Part shown: positions 41,600 to 53,479 of the stretch, piece after piece | Position numbering within the stretch: position 1 is the stretch's first letter | Layout of the letters: each line of letters opens with the position of its first letter | From: Plasmopara viticola | Lineage: Eukaryota; Oomycota; Peronosporomycetes; Peronosporales; Peronosporaceae | Assembly (NCBI GenBank): GCA_001695595.3 | Contig: MBPM02000028.1 | Span: 124,001 to 188,000 of the forward strand | Reading direction: 5' to 3' | DNA length: 64,000 nt | Position numbers and translations under genes: made by a program | Notes under the pieces: generated by a model | The model's database searches: none | Seen by the model: the letters and a program-made list of their open reading frames with translations, nothing else | What the model was told of the DNA's origin: nothing

Positions 41600-42720
41600 A
41601 CCTGTTGTCGCTGTCGCTTATTTCTTGATCGTCATTCCACGACAGCTCCTGTCATTTCCTGTCTAATTTGCTGTTCTCGTACTAACCTCTGTTCTGTTGC
41701 CTTGATCCATTTTCTGACAAATTACTGTCACCGCATATCGAAGCTGGTCAAAATTGCAAAGTGACGAAGTCGCATTGGAAGCCAGGACGATTTATTAAAC
41801 TACTTATAGAAAATGGTGTGGATAATGACGAAGACTAGCGCATCTTATCATTGCTTCGTATACATTACGATGTCAAGACCAGAGAGGTGACTGTCTTGCA
41901 AGCGTTGCTCATGCAGCTACTTGGCAACTAAAAGAAGTAGTGAATATCCGAATCACGGTAAGCGCAATCTCATCAAGAGATTTTGAAGCACAGGGCTATG
42001 GTAACGATAGCGCTGCTAACATGCAAAGCAAAGAAGAAGACGCATATTTTCTTTGATTTAGAAAGCGACGAGAGCAAAACAGCCGATCATAAAGAATGGA
42101 GCGGAGCTGGCGTGCGCAAAGAATGTGGCGGTACGGGAATTGGCAAAACCTTTGGTGCCATCGCATTGTTTCCGGAACAAGACTTTTCGGGCGATAGACG
42201 TGCATTCTTTATGGCTCCGACACGCCAATTGGTGGTGCAGTGGCGGTTGTTAAAAAATTGATATGAAAAGAAAAGAGCGATGCGATTGCGGAATCGAAAA
42301 AGTTTGAAAAAGCATGGGAAAGTTTATGCGAAATTGCATCAGTGCGTTTAAGAATCTGGGCTCGTGGTGCTTTTCGCGATTTGTGGGAAAGGCGATACAA
42401 CGTCTAGTCATTCCAGCTACACTGCTGATTACTCTACCAGGTTATATGCTTGGTTTTGACCGAGATGTGGTCAAGACCATGTTCTTTTCGACTATCGAGA
42501 GATACGCGTGTGTAGCGCTTAAGTGAAAAAAAGTGGAGGAAAGTTTGCGCACACAACTGTTTCAATGAAAGTAATGATTGCTGGAGAGGAGCTGAAAATT
42601 TTGACGTCTCAGATAGCGAAAAGAAACCCTCTGAACACGGTAGGCTCGAGTAAAGTGGCACCTATTGATAGAACGAGACACAACCACCGAAACGTAGTCG
42701 TGCTGGCACCATAGCAAGCA
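41600..42720 (+). pseudogene. P family copy 3, broken
   Basis: This starts with the CTCCTGTCATTTCCTGTC block shared by all P/E junctions and includes a frame at 41983-42261 with a Walker-A-like GGTGIGKTFG. It also has the ATGGCTCCGACACG block common to P copies (about 42212) and a CTGCTGATTACTCTACCAGG block (42422) that parallels the MIGLNRD region of copy 1. Several frames are open for only 60-90 codons. The family is unrecognised; the P-loop-like string would suggest an NTPase, but the other copies do not preserve it. Confidence 0.5.
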
Positions 42721-42839
42721 AGCAAATCTCTCAAATTGTTGTCATTGATTGACTAGGTCTGTCGATCACGCAAGCCGACCCTGCTATAAAACTTACACCG
42801 ATGTTACAAGGCTCTTTATTTGGCGGGAAGCCAGCGTTT

Positions 42840-43340
42840 AAACCAACCGACGAAATTCTCAAGCACACTTTGTACCGCTATCGAAAATTAAAAGAGCATC
42901 CGTCGATTTATTCGTACACCTGCTCCCATCATCTCTGCAGCAATGGAGCAGGGGTGGTTTAACCTTCCTCTATCAAGGAATAATGACCTTCACTTCAGGG
43001 AGCTAGATGTCCTTTTCCAGCCAAGTAATACACGACAACATCTTTATGGTCCCTTGAGCTGCAAAAGCTCAAAATTGAGAAAAGCCAACATCTATGCTGA
43101 TACAGTCGTGTATTTCAAACACAAATTGATTTGGACTCAATTTTTCTCGAGGTCGTCGCCATCTCATCATCTCATGAGAGGCCGTGTCGTTCCGCAAAGC
43201 TATTTTTCAAATGCTCGCAGACGGTTCATCTTCCACGTTCTTCCATTAATAAATCCGGCAAACATCTTTACTCTACATTCATCTGAGTCGTAGCAAATTC
43301 ACCGTTAGAGCGATTGGACAGTACACGATACTCCGTTCGA
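42840..43340 (-). repeat. P-associated repeat fragment
   Basis: This matches 56760-57100 (GAGCTAGATGTCCTT...CGACA block, GAAAAGCCAACAT/GAAAAGGCAATGTT block, ATACAGTCGTG block, TCGTCGCCATC block). The 43313-43370 end resembles the 38155-38200 part of P copy 1. It is non-coding as it stands. Confidence 0.45.
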
Positions 43341-46195
43341 GTATCCACATGGGCAAGTTAACGCAACACAAAAATTAAGAAATTACTCAGTAGTCGATAA
43401 GCGAATTACATCTAACATTGCAACCACAATTATGGCAGTGACTCTATTTCGTTTTTAAAATTTTTTTGAAAGAAACCGATAGAGTATAATCTTATTAAGA
43501 TAATTTGTAGAGAAATGCAAGCCACGAGCGTTTCGACAAACACACGCCTGGTTCTTCGCCAACTGAGGCAGCAAAGGTGCTCGAAAAGTGACGACGAACC
43601 TGTTAGGATGGCTTCACTAATATTAGAAAAGATGGAACACTTACTTTCAGACTCTCCACTGCATAGGAAATGCCTCACCAGGCATGCATTAGAAGTGCCG
43701 CAGCGATTGCTTGAAGAAAGCGTATTTTCAAATTTCTGATCTTTGTTCAATACATGGAACCAACAAAAGTCGCAGATCGCTATCTGCCTCATTCGAAGAG
43801 TTGGTATTAGTATTCGGACAAAAACCTGAACAATTCGTTTACCTCAAAGTGTAAGCTGAGCTTTCCTCAATGAATCTAAAGCATCCTGAAATATATATTC
43901 TACATTTTTATATACCCTAAAGAAAATATGCATTAAGTAGACTATGTACAGGTCTTTTGTTGGCTCCTCAGAATGACACTACTTACGTGTTGATGTTCGA
44001 GACTTGTGTGGTGACACCGCCAACTGGAGTGGCGCACACCAGGTTCGTGTGGATCCATTTCACTCCCCAAGAAATCCTTTGAATTTTGTGGGCCCATACA
44101 AATAAAGCTTCGTATGATTTTTTGTCGAGTAGATATCACCATTATGACTTGCGCTGCTATTCGAAAGCCTAAAGAGCAGGCTGGATGATCCTCTGACGTA
44201 TTTTAGCAGGTAGACCGTTTCTCACTAAACTACCGGATCGTCCACACCTTGTACATTGCCAGGGCCTGATTCAGCCATTGGGATTAAATCCTGTAGCTTG
44301 TTTCGGTGACACTTAAGCGTTGTATACTTTTTGAGAAACACAAAGGGTAATATACCGTTATGTAAGCAGCACACAAGTTTGCACTCTTTATTCGCACTTT
44401 GCAACAGATTTAGAGAGTTCTATTTCTGTACGTTCGAAAAAGCTTTCTTGACTAAAGACTTGTCGTCGAATCACAAAGTGAAAATATTACCTTCTTCCGA
44501 AAGGATACTGTGTTTGACCTAGGCCCTGGCTACGGCAAAGCGCCAATGCGCACTCCAAGTCGTAGCAGCTTTCGCCCTTCAGATTATGCAGAAGAAAAGG
44601 AAGAGGATGGTCCGGCATCAGGCGATGTACTAAGTACTATTTGCTATGATGTCGCTCGCAACTGACGTCCGGCAGATGCGATTCTTAATGGCAAGCCTTA
44701 ACACCGATGACCTTAATTGTCGTCGCCAAAATATGTACTGGATGCTCAAGCTCCTACGATCTTTTTTGGGGGTACCTCAAGCACGTAGTCGCATCGCTTG
44801 GGCCTAATTGACGAGACAAGCGTCCATGGCTGTGCCTGTCAATTATCGGTCGCTAACTATACCGCATCTACTTGGTCCAGGTCATAATACAGCTTAAGTA
44901 AGCACAGATAATACAGCGCACACTTCAAGGGATTTAAGCTGCATACGCTAAGTATTCTTTTGATACGCCATTGCATAGTTCAAGACAGTGCTAGCATAAT
45001 CTGTATTTGTAGGACAACGCTTCAGCTTTTAATTAAACCGAAATTTCAATCTGATAAATCATCTTGTACTTTTTTGCTTCCAAACCAAAAAAGATTTGGT
45101 AGGCTATATGCTTAGCCATCAAATCGCGCATGTATTTCAAGGCACTCGGTCGTTCGACATATAGTATTTGTCGCGTTTGCGTATGATGGAAGGGCAAATT
45201 TTAGCGAGAAGCTCGGTTTTTTCTTCCTAAGCAAGCCTTGAGCCACAATAGGACAGCGCATTGACAAAACCAATGCTAGCTGGAAAAAACACGTGTAGAC
45301 CGTTAGGGCATAAGCGATATTGCCGGTGCAAACTTCATGAGTATGAATATGCTGCTTTAATGCCTTGTTTCATGTGCGTACACATCGCGCAACGCGTTTT
45401 CAACGGCAGCTGCCTGACTATCGCTTTGGCGATGTTTTGCTGGCTGCATGTCTAGTCCCCTTCAAATCACTCTCGTCAAAAGAGCTCGTAATGCGGGAGT
45501 CTTTCTCCAAGCTATTGACTCGGAGACCCAATTTCTTTAAACTTTTGATTGAGGAACAGGCTTCCAATTTTGATACTGTCAATTATGTCGGGATTAGGTG
45601 CCCAATCGGTCAACAAAGACATGTAGCCTGCCGAGTGCCAGACACAATACCAAACTAACGGACTGCCAGCAGCACAATGGTACCGGCAAGCATACCAATG
45701 GTGCGGCCACATTAGGCGAGAGTTGTATTTGCGACAACACTTCGCATATTCGCACACATATAACGAGCCACTGATAAAAATCCGTCCTCTTTTTGCAAAA
45801 GCATTGATCTTCTCTAAGCCTAGAAGACAGCCAAGCGGCGTATTGTGAGGTGCATAGGTACGCAACATCTCAGATCTTCATCCTACACGTGATAAGTCGT
45901 GACGATAAGTGACGCAGCACAAAATCTCGCTTTAATCAAGAGCCGATGTGATTGCGCGCTTGGCCGCGCCAATGTCGTCTCGCGCATACGTGCCACATAT
46001 CAAAATTGATACGGATGAGAGAAATGTTGTGACATTTTCTTTTCATTTCTTAGTTAGTACAAATCAGTGCACCAGCCAAAGCATATTGCTTTACCGCTTA
46101 AGCTTAGCGTTGAGATTAAACTCCGCGAAAATGGGGATTCACTTAGACGCTTTCTACGAGTGGTGAGGCGACAATATTATGTTACATAGTGACTC
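43341..46195. other. gene-poor stretch, no supported gene
   Basis: About 2.9 kb. The frames at 43430-43792, 45365-45658 and 45512-45868 overlap on opposite strands and show no family signature. Old transposon debris is likely, but no termini were found. Confidence 0.4.
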
Positions 46196-46324
46196 ATGCT
46201 CTGGATGCATATGTCAAACTTCATTGCAAGTATATATTACCATGTACAGATAAGTGTACATTTTTGGCGCAATAAATCGATCCCGTCCTCCGGTGTTTCA
46301 TCGCAACATTGCGGTGCCGACGCC

Positions 46325-46485
46325 CATAAGCATTCGGGAGTACATAAGCATATGAAAGTTCATCAGCATATGAAAGTCTATCAGCATCTTTCTTTTTTGT
46401 GTTTGGAAGTCCATAAGCATTCGGGAGTACATAAGCATATAAAATTTCATCAGCATATGAAAGTCTATCAGCATCTTTCTTTTTC
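46325..46485 (+). repeat. nested minisatellite, 18-bp units within an 87-bp duplication
   Basis: 18-bp units (CATAAGCATTCGGGAGTA, CATAAGCATATGAAAGTT, CATCAGCATATGAAAGTC, TATCAGCATCTTTC...) run head to tail from 46325. The whole set with its TTTTTTGTGTTTGGAAGTC spacer is then repeated from 46412 (period 87 bp). The 18-bp length keeps frame, so one strand reads a histidine-rich repeat (HKHSGV, HKHMKV, HQHMKV, YQHLS) inside an open frame at 46196-46612. I treat that frame as a by-product of the repeat. Confidence 0.85.
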
Positions 46486-46589
46486 TCTCTACTTATCTTC
46501 GCATTCAACATACCAGAGTGCGTGCATTCTCGAAGTCAAAAGTATTTTTTTAATTACACTAGCTACCTTACATAAATTTATGAAGAACC

Positions 46590-46960
46590 TGGATAGATTG
46601 GCTAAGGGATAGATTGTCGCATCCAACACGTCAGCTGATCGAACAAAGTCAGCATCCAAAAGAATTCCCGCAGAACGTATGGCTTGAGTCTGTCGCATTC
46701 CGATTCCTTTGCGCCACAAAACGTAAGCCTTAGATGACATGGACTTTTCCGTCGCGGAATTTTTGGTTGCTAAGCAGGCGTCTTTGGTCAAATAAAAAAT
46801 GGACGATTAAGCAAGTTATCGATTTTAAAAATAACAAGAAGGTTGTTTTTTGGTCTGTATGCTCCGGACTTGGTGCTCCAGCCGTTTATAATGTCTCTGA
46901 ATCAGAAATTTCAGGTCTGTTACGTTTAGTAAGCGATCATCTAAATTAATGTTTCCTTGC
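46590..46960 (+). pseudogene. family E effector relic with internal deletion
   Basis: GATTGGCTAAGGGA...TCGCATCCAA at 46596 matches the sequence just upstream of the start of the 59350 copy. Within 40 bases the sequence jumps to the 3' region (AACGTATGGCTTGAGTC, i.e. the NVWLE block) and continues to a CCGGACTTGGTGCTCCAGCCGTTT block near 46863. The middle of the gene is gone. Its 3' end is nearly identical to that of the 55545-56630 relic, so those two are close relatives. Confidence 0.62.
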
Positions 46961-48540
46961 GTTTCCTCTATATTTGGTCGCGTCTCCATTAAGTGTGTCC
47001 CACAAAATTTTACATGCTGCAATACATAAATTATTTAAGTAGAGAGAAAAATAGGCAATATGCTAGTAATAAATAGGAGCACTTCGGACAGAAAGTGATG
47101 TATCATATTTATAAAAAAATTGACTTTGGTCTCGACAGTACCCAACAATCGATACGCCGTGGAGGCCGACAAGGGTGAAAAGCATATTACTTGGCTTTGG
47201 CTGTGCTTGACAATACCTCGTCACGAAGAGCGTAGCCCTGCTATTGCAACATTGGCAAGGGACAGAAAAGAATCTCCTAACAGCAACGAATAATGTCGGT
47301 TTCTTCATAAATGGCGTGGCAATTCGAAATTATCACAAGAGCCCAAACTCATGGCTTATCCTCCACATCGACGGCTTCAAGGTTGGGTCATTCTTCAGCC
47401 GTGTCTCGTTCGAGCAGATGGCTAAACTTCATATCCATCTATACCCGTACCTGTTGGACAGAACACGACAGACCGTTCGAGTATCCACGAAGACAATTCC
47501 CTATACATCCAAACGACTACGCTTCACCGGTTGTGTTTCGTACCCTTCAGTAGTTGCCAATGTACTCAAGACGAACGTGTCAATGTGTTCAACATTAATG
47601 TCTGAGACGTCGAAGAGTCCAGCTCCTCTCCATTGACCTCCTCTCCCTTTTAATTCGCCTTCTTCATTAAACAGACCTGTCCGCCTGCAATACAATTTAC
47701 GTGCAAGTACTGGCCTGACAAAGCTTGATCGTAATTTGCACCACCAACTCGTGTGTCGGAGCCATGATAAGTGCGAGTTTGTTTCCCGAATAGTCTTGCT
47801 TTGGCACTAATGTAATGGCACGGAGCGCCCCGCATAAATAAATCATCACAATCTTCTCGTGCGCTTAGCACTTTAGAAATTGTAATTAGGTCAATTTATT
47901 TAGCAGAAGTTTTGCAATTAATGTCGAATATTAGCAGTCGTCATCGCATTAGGTATATCTTTTCTTCATTTCATTGCATCTATCCCGTCTTCGCAGAAGT
48001 AAATCTTGTTGCGCATTCAGCCGTTTTGCTCTTGTAGATTTCAAAGCCAACTGCCGATAAATCATGTCTTTCTTTCAGCCTTGCATGTTGGTATGCCTTA
48101 ACTTCCTGCTCCTACATCCATCAACAAGATTGCACATCGAAAGCGGTGCCAATGCTCTGATTCTTTTTGCTGTTACTGAACTGCATAAAGTACTCTTGCA
48201 TTATCATTACCCACATCTCCCACATCTATGATCTTGTCAATGTGGTGTATTCAAAGAAATTGATGCAGTAGTCTTTGTCAGTGCACACATAATTGCCGGA
48301 AGAAGTAGCGTGATAAATCCACCCGGCTATTCGTACACCTTTATTAATTCATATTTTTTTGGATCTCGGATACGCGAGTGTTTGCATGTTGACAGCGCAC
48401 TAGCGCTTTGTCGGATGGAGGGCTGGTGTCACAAGAATACTATCACGGAAAACACAGCGCAACAACAAAAAAGACAGGCACTGACAGGAACTGACGTGAA
48501 ACGACGATAAAGTATAATCCAATCACGAACCTACACTTAT
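46960..48540 (-). pseudogene. P family copy 2, broken
   Basis: On the minus strand this begins with the GTCAGTTCCTGTCAGTGCCTGTC junction block (48494-48472 region) and contains the AAGTGCTAAGCGCACGAG block (47870), the HGSDTRVGGANYDQA frame (47871-47650) and the KRSRLDV end. It is very similar to 54180-54360 over about 180 bases. Its last part (46960-47140) parallels 37590-37760. It lacks the MIGLNRD part found in copy 1. Frames are broken throughout. Confidence 0.58.
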
Positions 48541-48544
48541 ACCG

Positions 48545-49699
48545 ACTCGTGAATCGCAAATCTGGCAAGGTGCATTAAATTCTCGTCCCGCTAAACCAGT
48601 CCAAGTTCACGACTGAGGCCGGCAGGAGCAATCTTTCTAGATTTTTGCATGTAATGGATAACTCATCTCAAGATTCGCTTTAAATTGACCATGTTTAATT
48701 TTTATAAAGTCATTATAATCAAACAAGGTTTGAAGCTTTGTGGCGGCACGGAATCGGACTGCGACATACTTGAGCCATACGTTCAGCGAAGGTGCTTCTG
48801 GATGTTAAATTAAGTCGATTAGTGCCAAAGGTTTGTCTCAGTATCATCAACACTCATTTCAAAAACATAATCCGCCAGATCCTCGGACCAGGGTCTCTCC
48901 TTAAGCTGCATCCTATCAAGAACCACCTTACCATAAGGGATTTTTTGTTTGCATAAAGCAACTCTGCCATAGCCTCCCGACTCAAATGCGCTTCTTTAAA
49001 AAACTGGTACAAGTTCTCTTCATCAAATTCAAATCTATTGTGCTTCCAGCAATACCCGACGTACGACAGCCATGGCAATGCTGAATGGTGCTCGAGGAAT
49101 TTTATACGGCTCTCTCGGCTGCTGTCAGTAAAAGATCGGTCCAATTTCTTAACGACTGCAAGTGGAGGTACTTTGCTGTCAAACCATTCCTCATATACTG
49201 CCTTGGCCGACGTTGGATTTTTCAACAGGTTTATAAACTCAAAGTCGCCAAAGATCTGGTCGGATGGATCTTTTCAATTACGAAATGCCTCAATTGCAGC
49301 AACCAATGTGCTTTCCTGTGCTTCAGTGCGCGTAGTCATCGCTTGTAGGTGTTTCACCATCTTTTTGTCACCGATCACGATCTTGGCATCAGTCTGAAGG
49401 AGAGGTTCCGTGAGACTCGAAGTTCCTTCCCCTCGCAATTTATTAATGACGGGACCTAAGGCATTAAGTATTTCCTTAAAGCCCCTTGTTTCTTCGTCGC
49501 TGTTGCCATTGGCGGTCGTGTATTGCTTAGGTTAATCGCGGCTCTTCGACGCATCTTCGGTGGGGGCAGCGTAGGGGGATCTGGAAATGACATTACTCTG
49601 ATTGTTGAGTCGATCAGCCGCTGGCATAAGTGCGAAGCAGAGGCTGATGCTGATAATGAGTTTAATCGACAAGATTTGCACACGCGTAGCTGTCCACAT
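48545..49699 (-). pseudogene. family E effector pseudogene (copy 2)
   Basis: The ATG at 49699 and a signal peptide (IIISISLCFAL-like core) are kept, but the frame stops near 49532 after the KSRD equivalent of KSHDV. Later parts are open only in other registers, for example 48854-49225 with NPTSAKAVYEEWF, ALPWLSYVGYCWKHN and AMAELLY. At least two frame changes and a stop break it. Traces of the 3' end continue to about 48545, where P copy 2 begins. A family S SINE sits 70 bp upstream of the start codon. Confidence 0.75.
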
Positions 49700-49768
49700 T
49701 TTGGATGCGACGTTTATTTCTTGGCCAATCAATTGAATATCAATGTATTTATGAAAACACGCAAAAAA

Positions 49769-50075
49769 TGGGTGACGCCCTCCTTCCAAGCGCGGGGGCT
49801 AAATGCTCGCGCGCTTCGGGCAGGTGCTCTCGGGCATCTGCAGGTCTCTAACGAGTCTCACCCTCGACGCGACGGTCTCCAGCACCAGGGCGCCACCTGG
49901 GCTCTTACCACGTCAGAACTACACAAAATAATGGAAGACCCTCACGGCCTCGGTGCTGGCTGCACTGCCCGCCGAACGAGACCCGACGTATGCGGACACC
50001 ACTCTATGCCGTGGACTAGCCATAGAGCCTAGCACGGGCATAACTTGGCAACGCGATAACGTAATACAATACAAT
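49769..50075 (+). mobile_element. SINE-like element, family S, 5'-truncated by about 15 bp
   Basis: This matches 7624-7949 from GGGTGACGCCCTCC to the AATACAATAC tail. Flanking duplications are ACGCAAAAA(A)TGG at 49759-49771 and 50076-50087, differing by one A. The insertion lies just upstream of the 48545-49699 effector pseudogene. Confidence 0.82.
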
Positions 50076-50399
50076 ACGCAAAAATGGAGCTGGCAAAATG
50101 TATGTTAAGTAGGTGCGAAATTCGAGGAAGGAGTAGTTACCACCAAAATTGATGGCAAATACACCACCTATCGTGCAACAACAGACTACGATAATTGAGG
50201 AATAGAATAAAGAGATGCCAATGAACTTTCGGATGTCGATGCACTGTAGGAGAGACACAGCGCGCAAAAATCGCCAGTCTTCGAGTCGAACACTTTGAAC
50301 CGCAATGCGGTCAAGCATGATGCGATCAGGACTACTCTGAAGTGCAAGTTCTAGGCTGTGGTAGCAGAGAAGCGCTTAAAAAGCAAAAGCGACTACTTT

Positions 50400-51060
50400 T
50401 AAGTGTATATGGCGATCGGTGCAAAAATGTTCCGTGGGCCGAGCCACATCTTAGAAGTGCTCTCACTAAGTGTAACAAGTCGTCATATGAAGCCGACCTT
50501 AGCTAGCTTCTGTTGACTGAACAAAAAATTGCACAACATGCTGATAAACTTTATAGAGGTACCGAAATAGATATATCCTTTTGCTAGAGTGATCAATGCC
50601 CGTGAAGCGGTCTGCGTTTTATGGTACACCTTCAAGCTATCGGCCAGTTCAAGGGGTATTTGTTAAATATTTATACCATCCGGTCACGGTTAAGGTGTTC
50701 CTCGCGCCAATAACAAAAATGAAAGATCCGAAATCCTACAGCCAACCACTAGTCTGATTGGCCACGGGGAAACTACGATGTCCAAAAGGCGTGGACATGC
50801 TGGAAAAAAACTCAACTCTGTCGATTCCGAGGAGAAAATTGAATGTCGACAACTTTACATAACGAATCATCCTTGCAAGCATTGCTTGCAGATCGATGAG
50901 GCAATCGTGAGTGACATATGTAAACATGGGCTGTTCGTGCCAAATTGAGAGCACCGGGCAATTACATTAAGCGCTCTACCGCTGGAGAAAATCCTATGCT
51001 CGGTGCTTTTTCCTGCCGACGGTAACATGAGATGCGTCACAGACGGCACTGAGCGATCCT
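50400..51060 (-). repeat. dispersed repeat R, inverted arm
   Basis: Reverse-complemented, this matches 52860-53430 in order: TAATGTAATTGCCCG, CCCATGTTTAC, GATTGCCTCATTGATCTGCAAGC, the GGCCGATA(G/A)CTTGAAGGTGTAC block, AAAACGCAGACCGCTT, and TTTATCAGTATGTTGTGCAATTTTT-like sequence. The frames are short. It looks like an eroded retroelement, but no reverse transcriptase or LTR motif is legible. Confidence 0.62.
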
Positions 51061-52289
51061 TTCGTGTCTGGCATGGCCTGTGTTAGTCGAGCCATCTTTT
51101 CGTAGATCGAATCATACTTTTTCAAGTCACCACTTAGACCACATCACTGCCTAAACTCTTTCTGAACTATTGACACCGACCAATTCAAAACGGCCTGACA
51201 CATAGCATAATCCATCCAAAGATTATGCTTTTCAATGAAGCACGCTCGCCGAAAAAGCAGTAGCGCCAAAGGTTTTCGAGCGCATTAACTTGAGAGCCAC
51301 TCGAATTAGTAATCTAGTTTTTAGCGTCCGCCTTCCCGAAAAAGGGTAACAGATTCACGATCCTAACAGGGTATGTAGACTTAATCTGTTAGGCCTTCCC
51401 GATTATGTCAGCGGACAAATAGCTTATACGTTTTAGAGGCTTCGAAATGGAACCAACCACTCTTGGGTAATGCCACTTGGAGTTCTAACCACGGTCAAAT
51501 TATGTCAATTCCTCAATTAATGAGTTGGATATACCTGTCATTAAAAAATATTAGCGTTGTATGTCGTATTCGCTACCGTATTCTTCCGTCCCACATTCTT
51601 TCCAATCATTAGTAATCCTGCCGGGATAGTGGTCGTATCCAGCTCATAATAACTTTGTACAATGCGCCACTATCCGTTAGCATTTCTGACGGTGTGGAAT
51701 GGGGAATGCAATTTTTCGAGTCACTTCGGCTTTGACTTTCGCCCGGGAAGAAAGATTAAATGACATCACAAGGCTTCCATTGCAAAGGCCATTCAGTATC
51801 AAGCGTTTTTTTAAAACCAAAACGATCTTATGACGTACACTTCTACCAAGCAGTAACAGTGAAGGTATGTCTCGTGATGTCGCCCGTTAGCAATGGATTA
51901 AACAAGTACAATACCACACTCTATAGTCGAAGATTCGCTCCTTGCACTGTAAGTGTCTACCAAGACTGCTTCACATAATAGTGATAAAAGTAGGTCTCGT
52001 ATTTTGATTTTAAAGTTGCTACTTTAGTATGCCGTCGATCTTCCAAGCCTCTTCCTGATCTTAAAGAGCTCAAAATCAAAATAAAAATAGGGATTGGCGT
52101 CAGGCTTGTTTTGGCTTCGACCGGATCGGTATCGATCTTTGTAAGAGTATTTAGGCGAGCGCTTTCTATTTTATCGCATGTCTATTAAAAATATAATCCG
52201 TCCAAAATGAGACACCCTGTGCTAATCGGTAAGTGCAATGCTTTGGTTTTTAGACGAACTTGACGGCATCAATGAGCTTCGAATTGTAT
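51061..52289. other. repeat-derived stretch between the R arms, no supported gene
   Basis: The part from about 51900 to 52290 resembles 58210-58530 and, more weakly, 63640-63900 (ACTGCTTCA...GTGAT and ATGCCGTCGATCTTC blocks). The rest shows nothing recognisable. The 51760-51978 frame has no motif. Confidence 0.4.
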
Positions 52290-53430
52290 TCGCATTTAAA
52301 CTATTTTACTTCAGAGCATCGACGGCTGCAATAACGTTTAGCAAAATGTTGGGTAAATTAGAGCCCTTCTTAATGAAATGCCACAACTAAATGTCTCGGA
52401 ATTAAGCCGTATCTGCGCTATCAATGACCAGCTACTTTTCGCTACTCCACGTGCACTGTCATAGCAGTGCTTACGATGCCTTGGCCAATAGCCAGCCATA
52501 CCTCAAACCGCTTAAGCAGAAATCGTTCAGTGGTCGAACTGACTTAATGCTCCGGACATGCTTCCATGTCACCATCCGTGTCTATCTTTGACATTTTTTC
52601 TATTGTCTAGCAGAAATTTACTAGAGACTTACTTGAATGGCAAACAGAATATTTCAAATTTAAGCAATTTGGGGTTTTGGGGCTTCAACCTCGACTTACT
52701 CTGGATATGTCACATCAGTTATCCAGGCCCAAGCAACAGCAGTGTTCAACGTACTAGAGTGGATTCAAGTTGCAGTAAACTGCTAAGCAAGTACTGTCAA
52801 TGCCACTTGGCATGCTTATAGAGCCTCACTAAGCATCGAATTTTTTTCAACGGTTAAGCGTTTAATGTAATTGCCCGATGCTCTCAAGTCGGCATCAACA
52901 GCCCATGTTTACTGAAGCCATTTACGATTGCCTCATTGATCTGCAAGCAAGATCTGCAAGCATGATCCGTTATGTAAAGCACAAAGCCCTGTCGACGTCC
53001 AATTTCTTTTTAAGAATCGATATAGCTCCAGCAGGCCCACGCCTATTGGGCATTTCCAATTCTCCGTGGCTAATCAGACGACTGGTTGACAGGATTTCGG
53101 CTTCTTGTCATTGTCGCAAGGGACACCTCAACCGTAACTAGCAGGTATAAACAATCACCATACACCCCGTGAAGTGGCCGATAACTTGAAGGTGTACTTC
53201 TTCCTCAACGGCCTATCCAAATTTTATAAAACGCAGACCGCTTGACGGGCCCTGATTCTCCTTAGCAAGGAAATATATCCATTTCGGTATCTTTTAAAGT
53301 TTATCAGTATGTTGTGCAATTTTTTTAAGCCAACAGAAGCTAGCTTTTACCACAGAACGTCGGCTTCATATAAGACCCGTTCCACGTAGTGAGAGCACAG
53401 CTAAGATGTGATACGACCCACGGGACAGTA
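52290..53430 (+). repeat. dispersed repeat R, direct arm
   Basis: The part at 52310-52480 matches 58590-58760 (ACGGCT(G/T)CA..ACGTTTAGCAAAA, the CTCCACGTGCACTGTCA block). The part at 52860-53430 is the inverted partner of 50400-51060. Many stops break every frame. Confidence 0.58.
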
Positions 53431-53479
53431 ATCTATTAGCTCGCTGGACGGCTCTGATCCATATCCGCTCCTTTCTGTT

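Noticed and set aside
41983..42261. A helicase-like gene suggested by GGTGIGKT followed by MAPTRQLVVQ
   Set aside because: The DNA under MAPTRQL matches other P copies in a different reading frame (HGSDT...GGANYDQ), so the helicase-like reading is probably chance. The P-loop is noted only as a hint.
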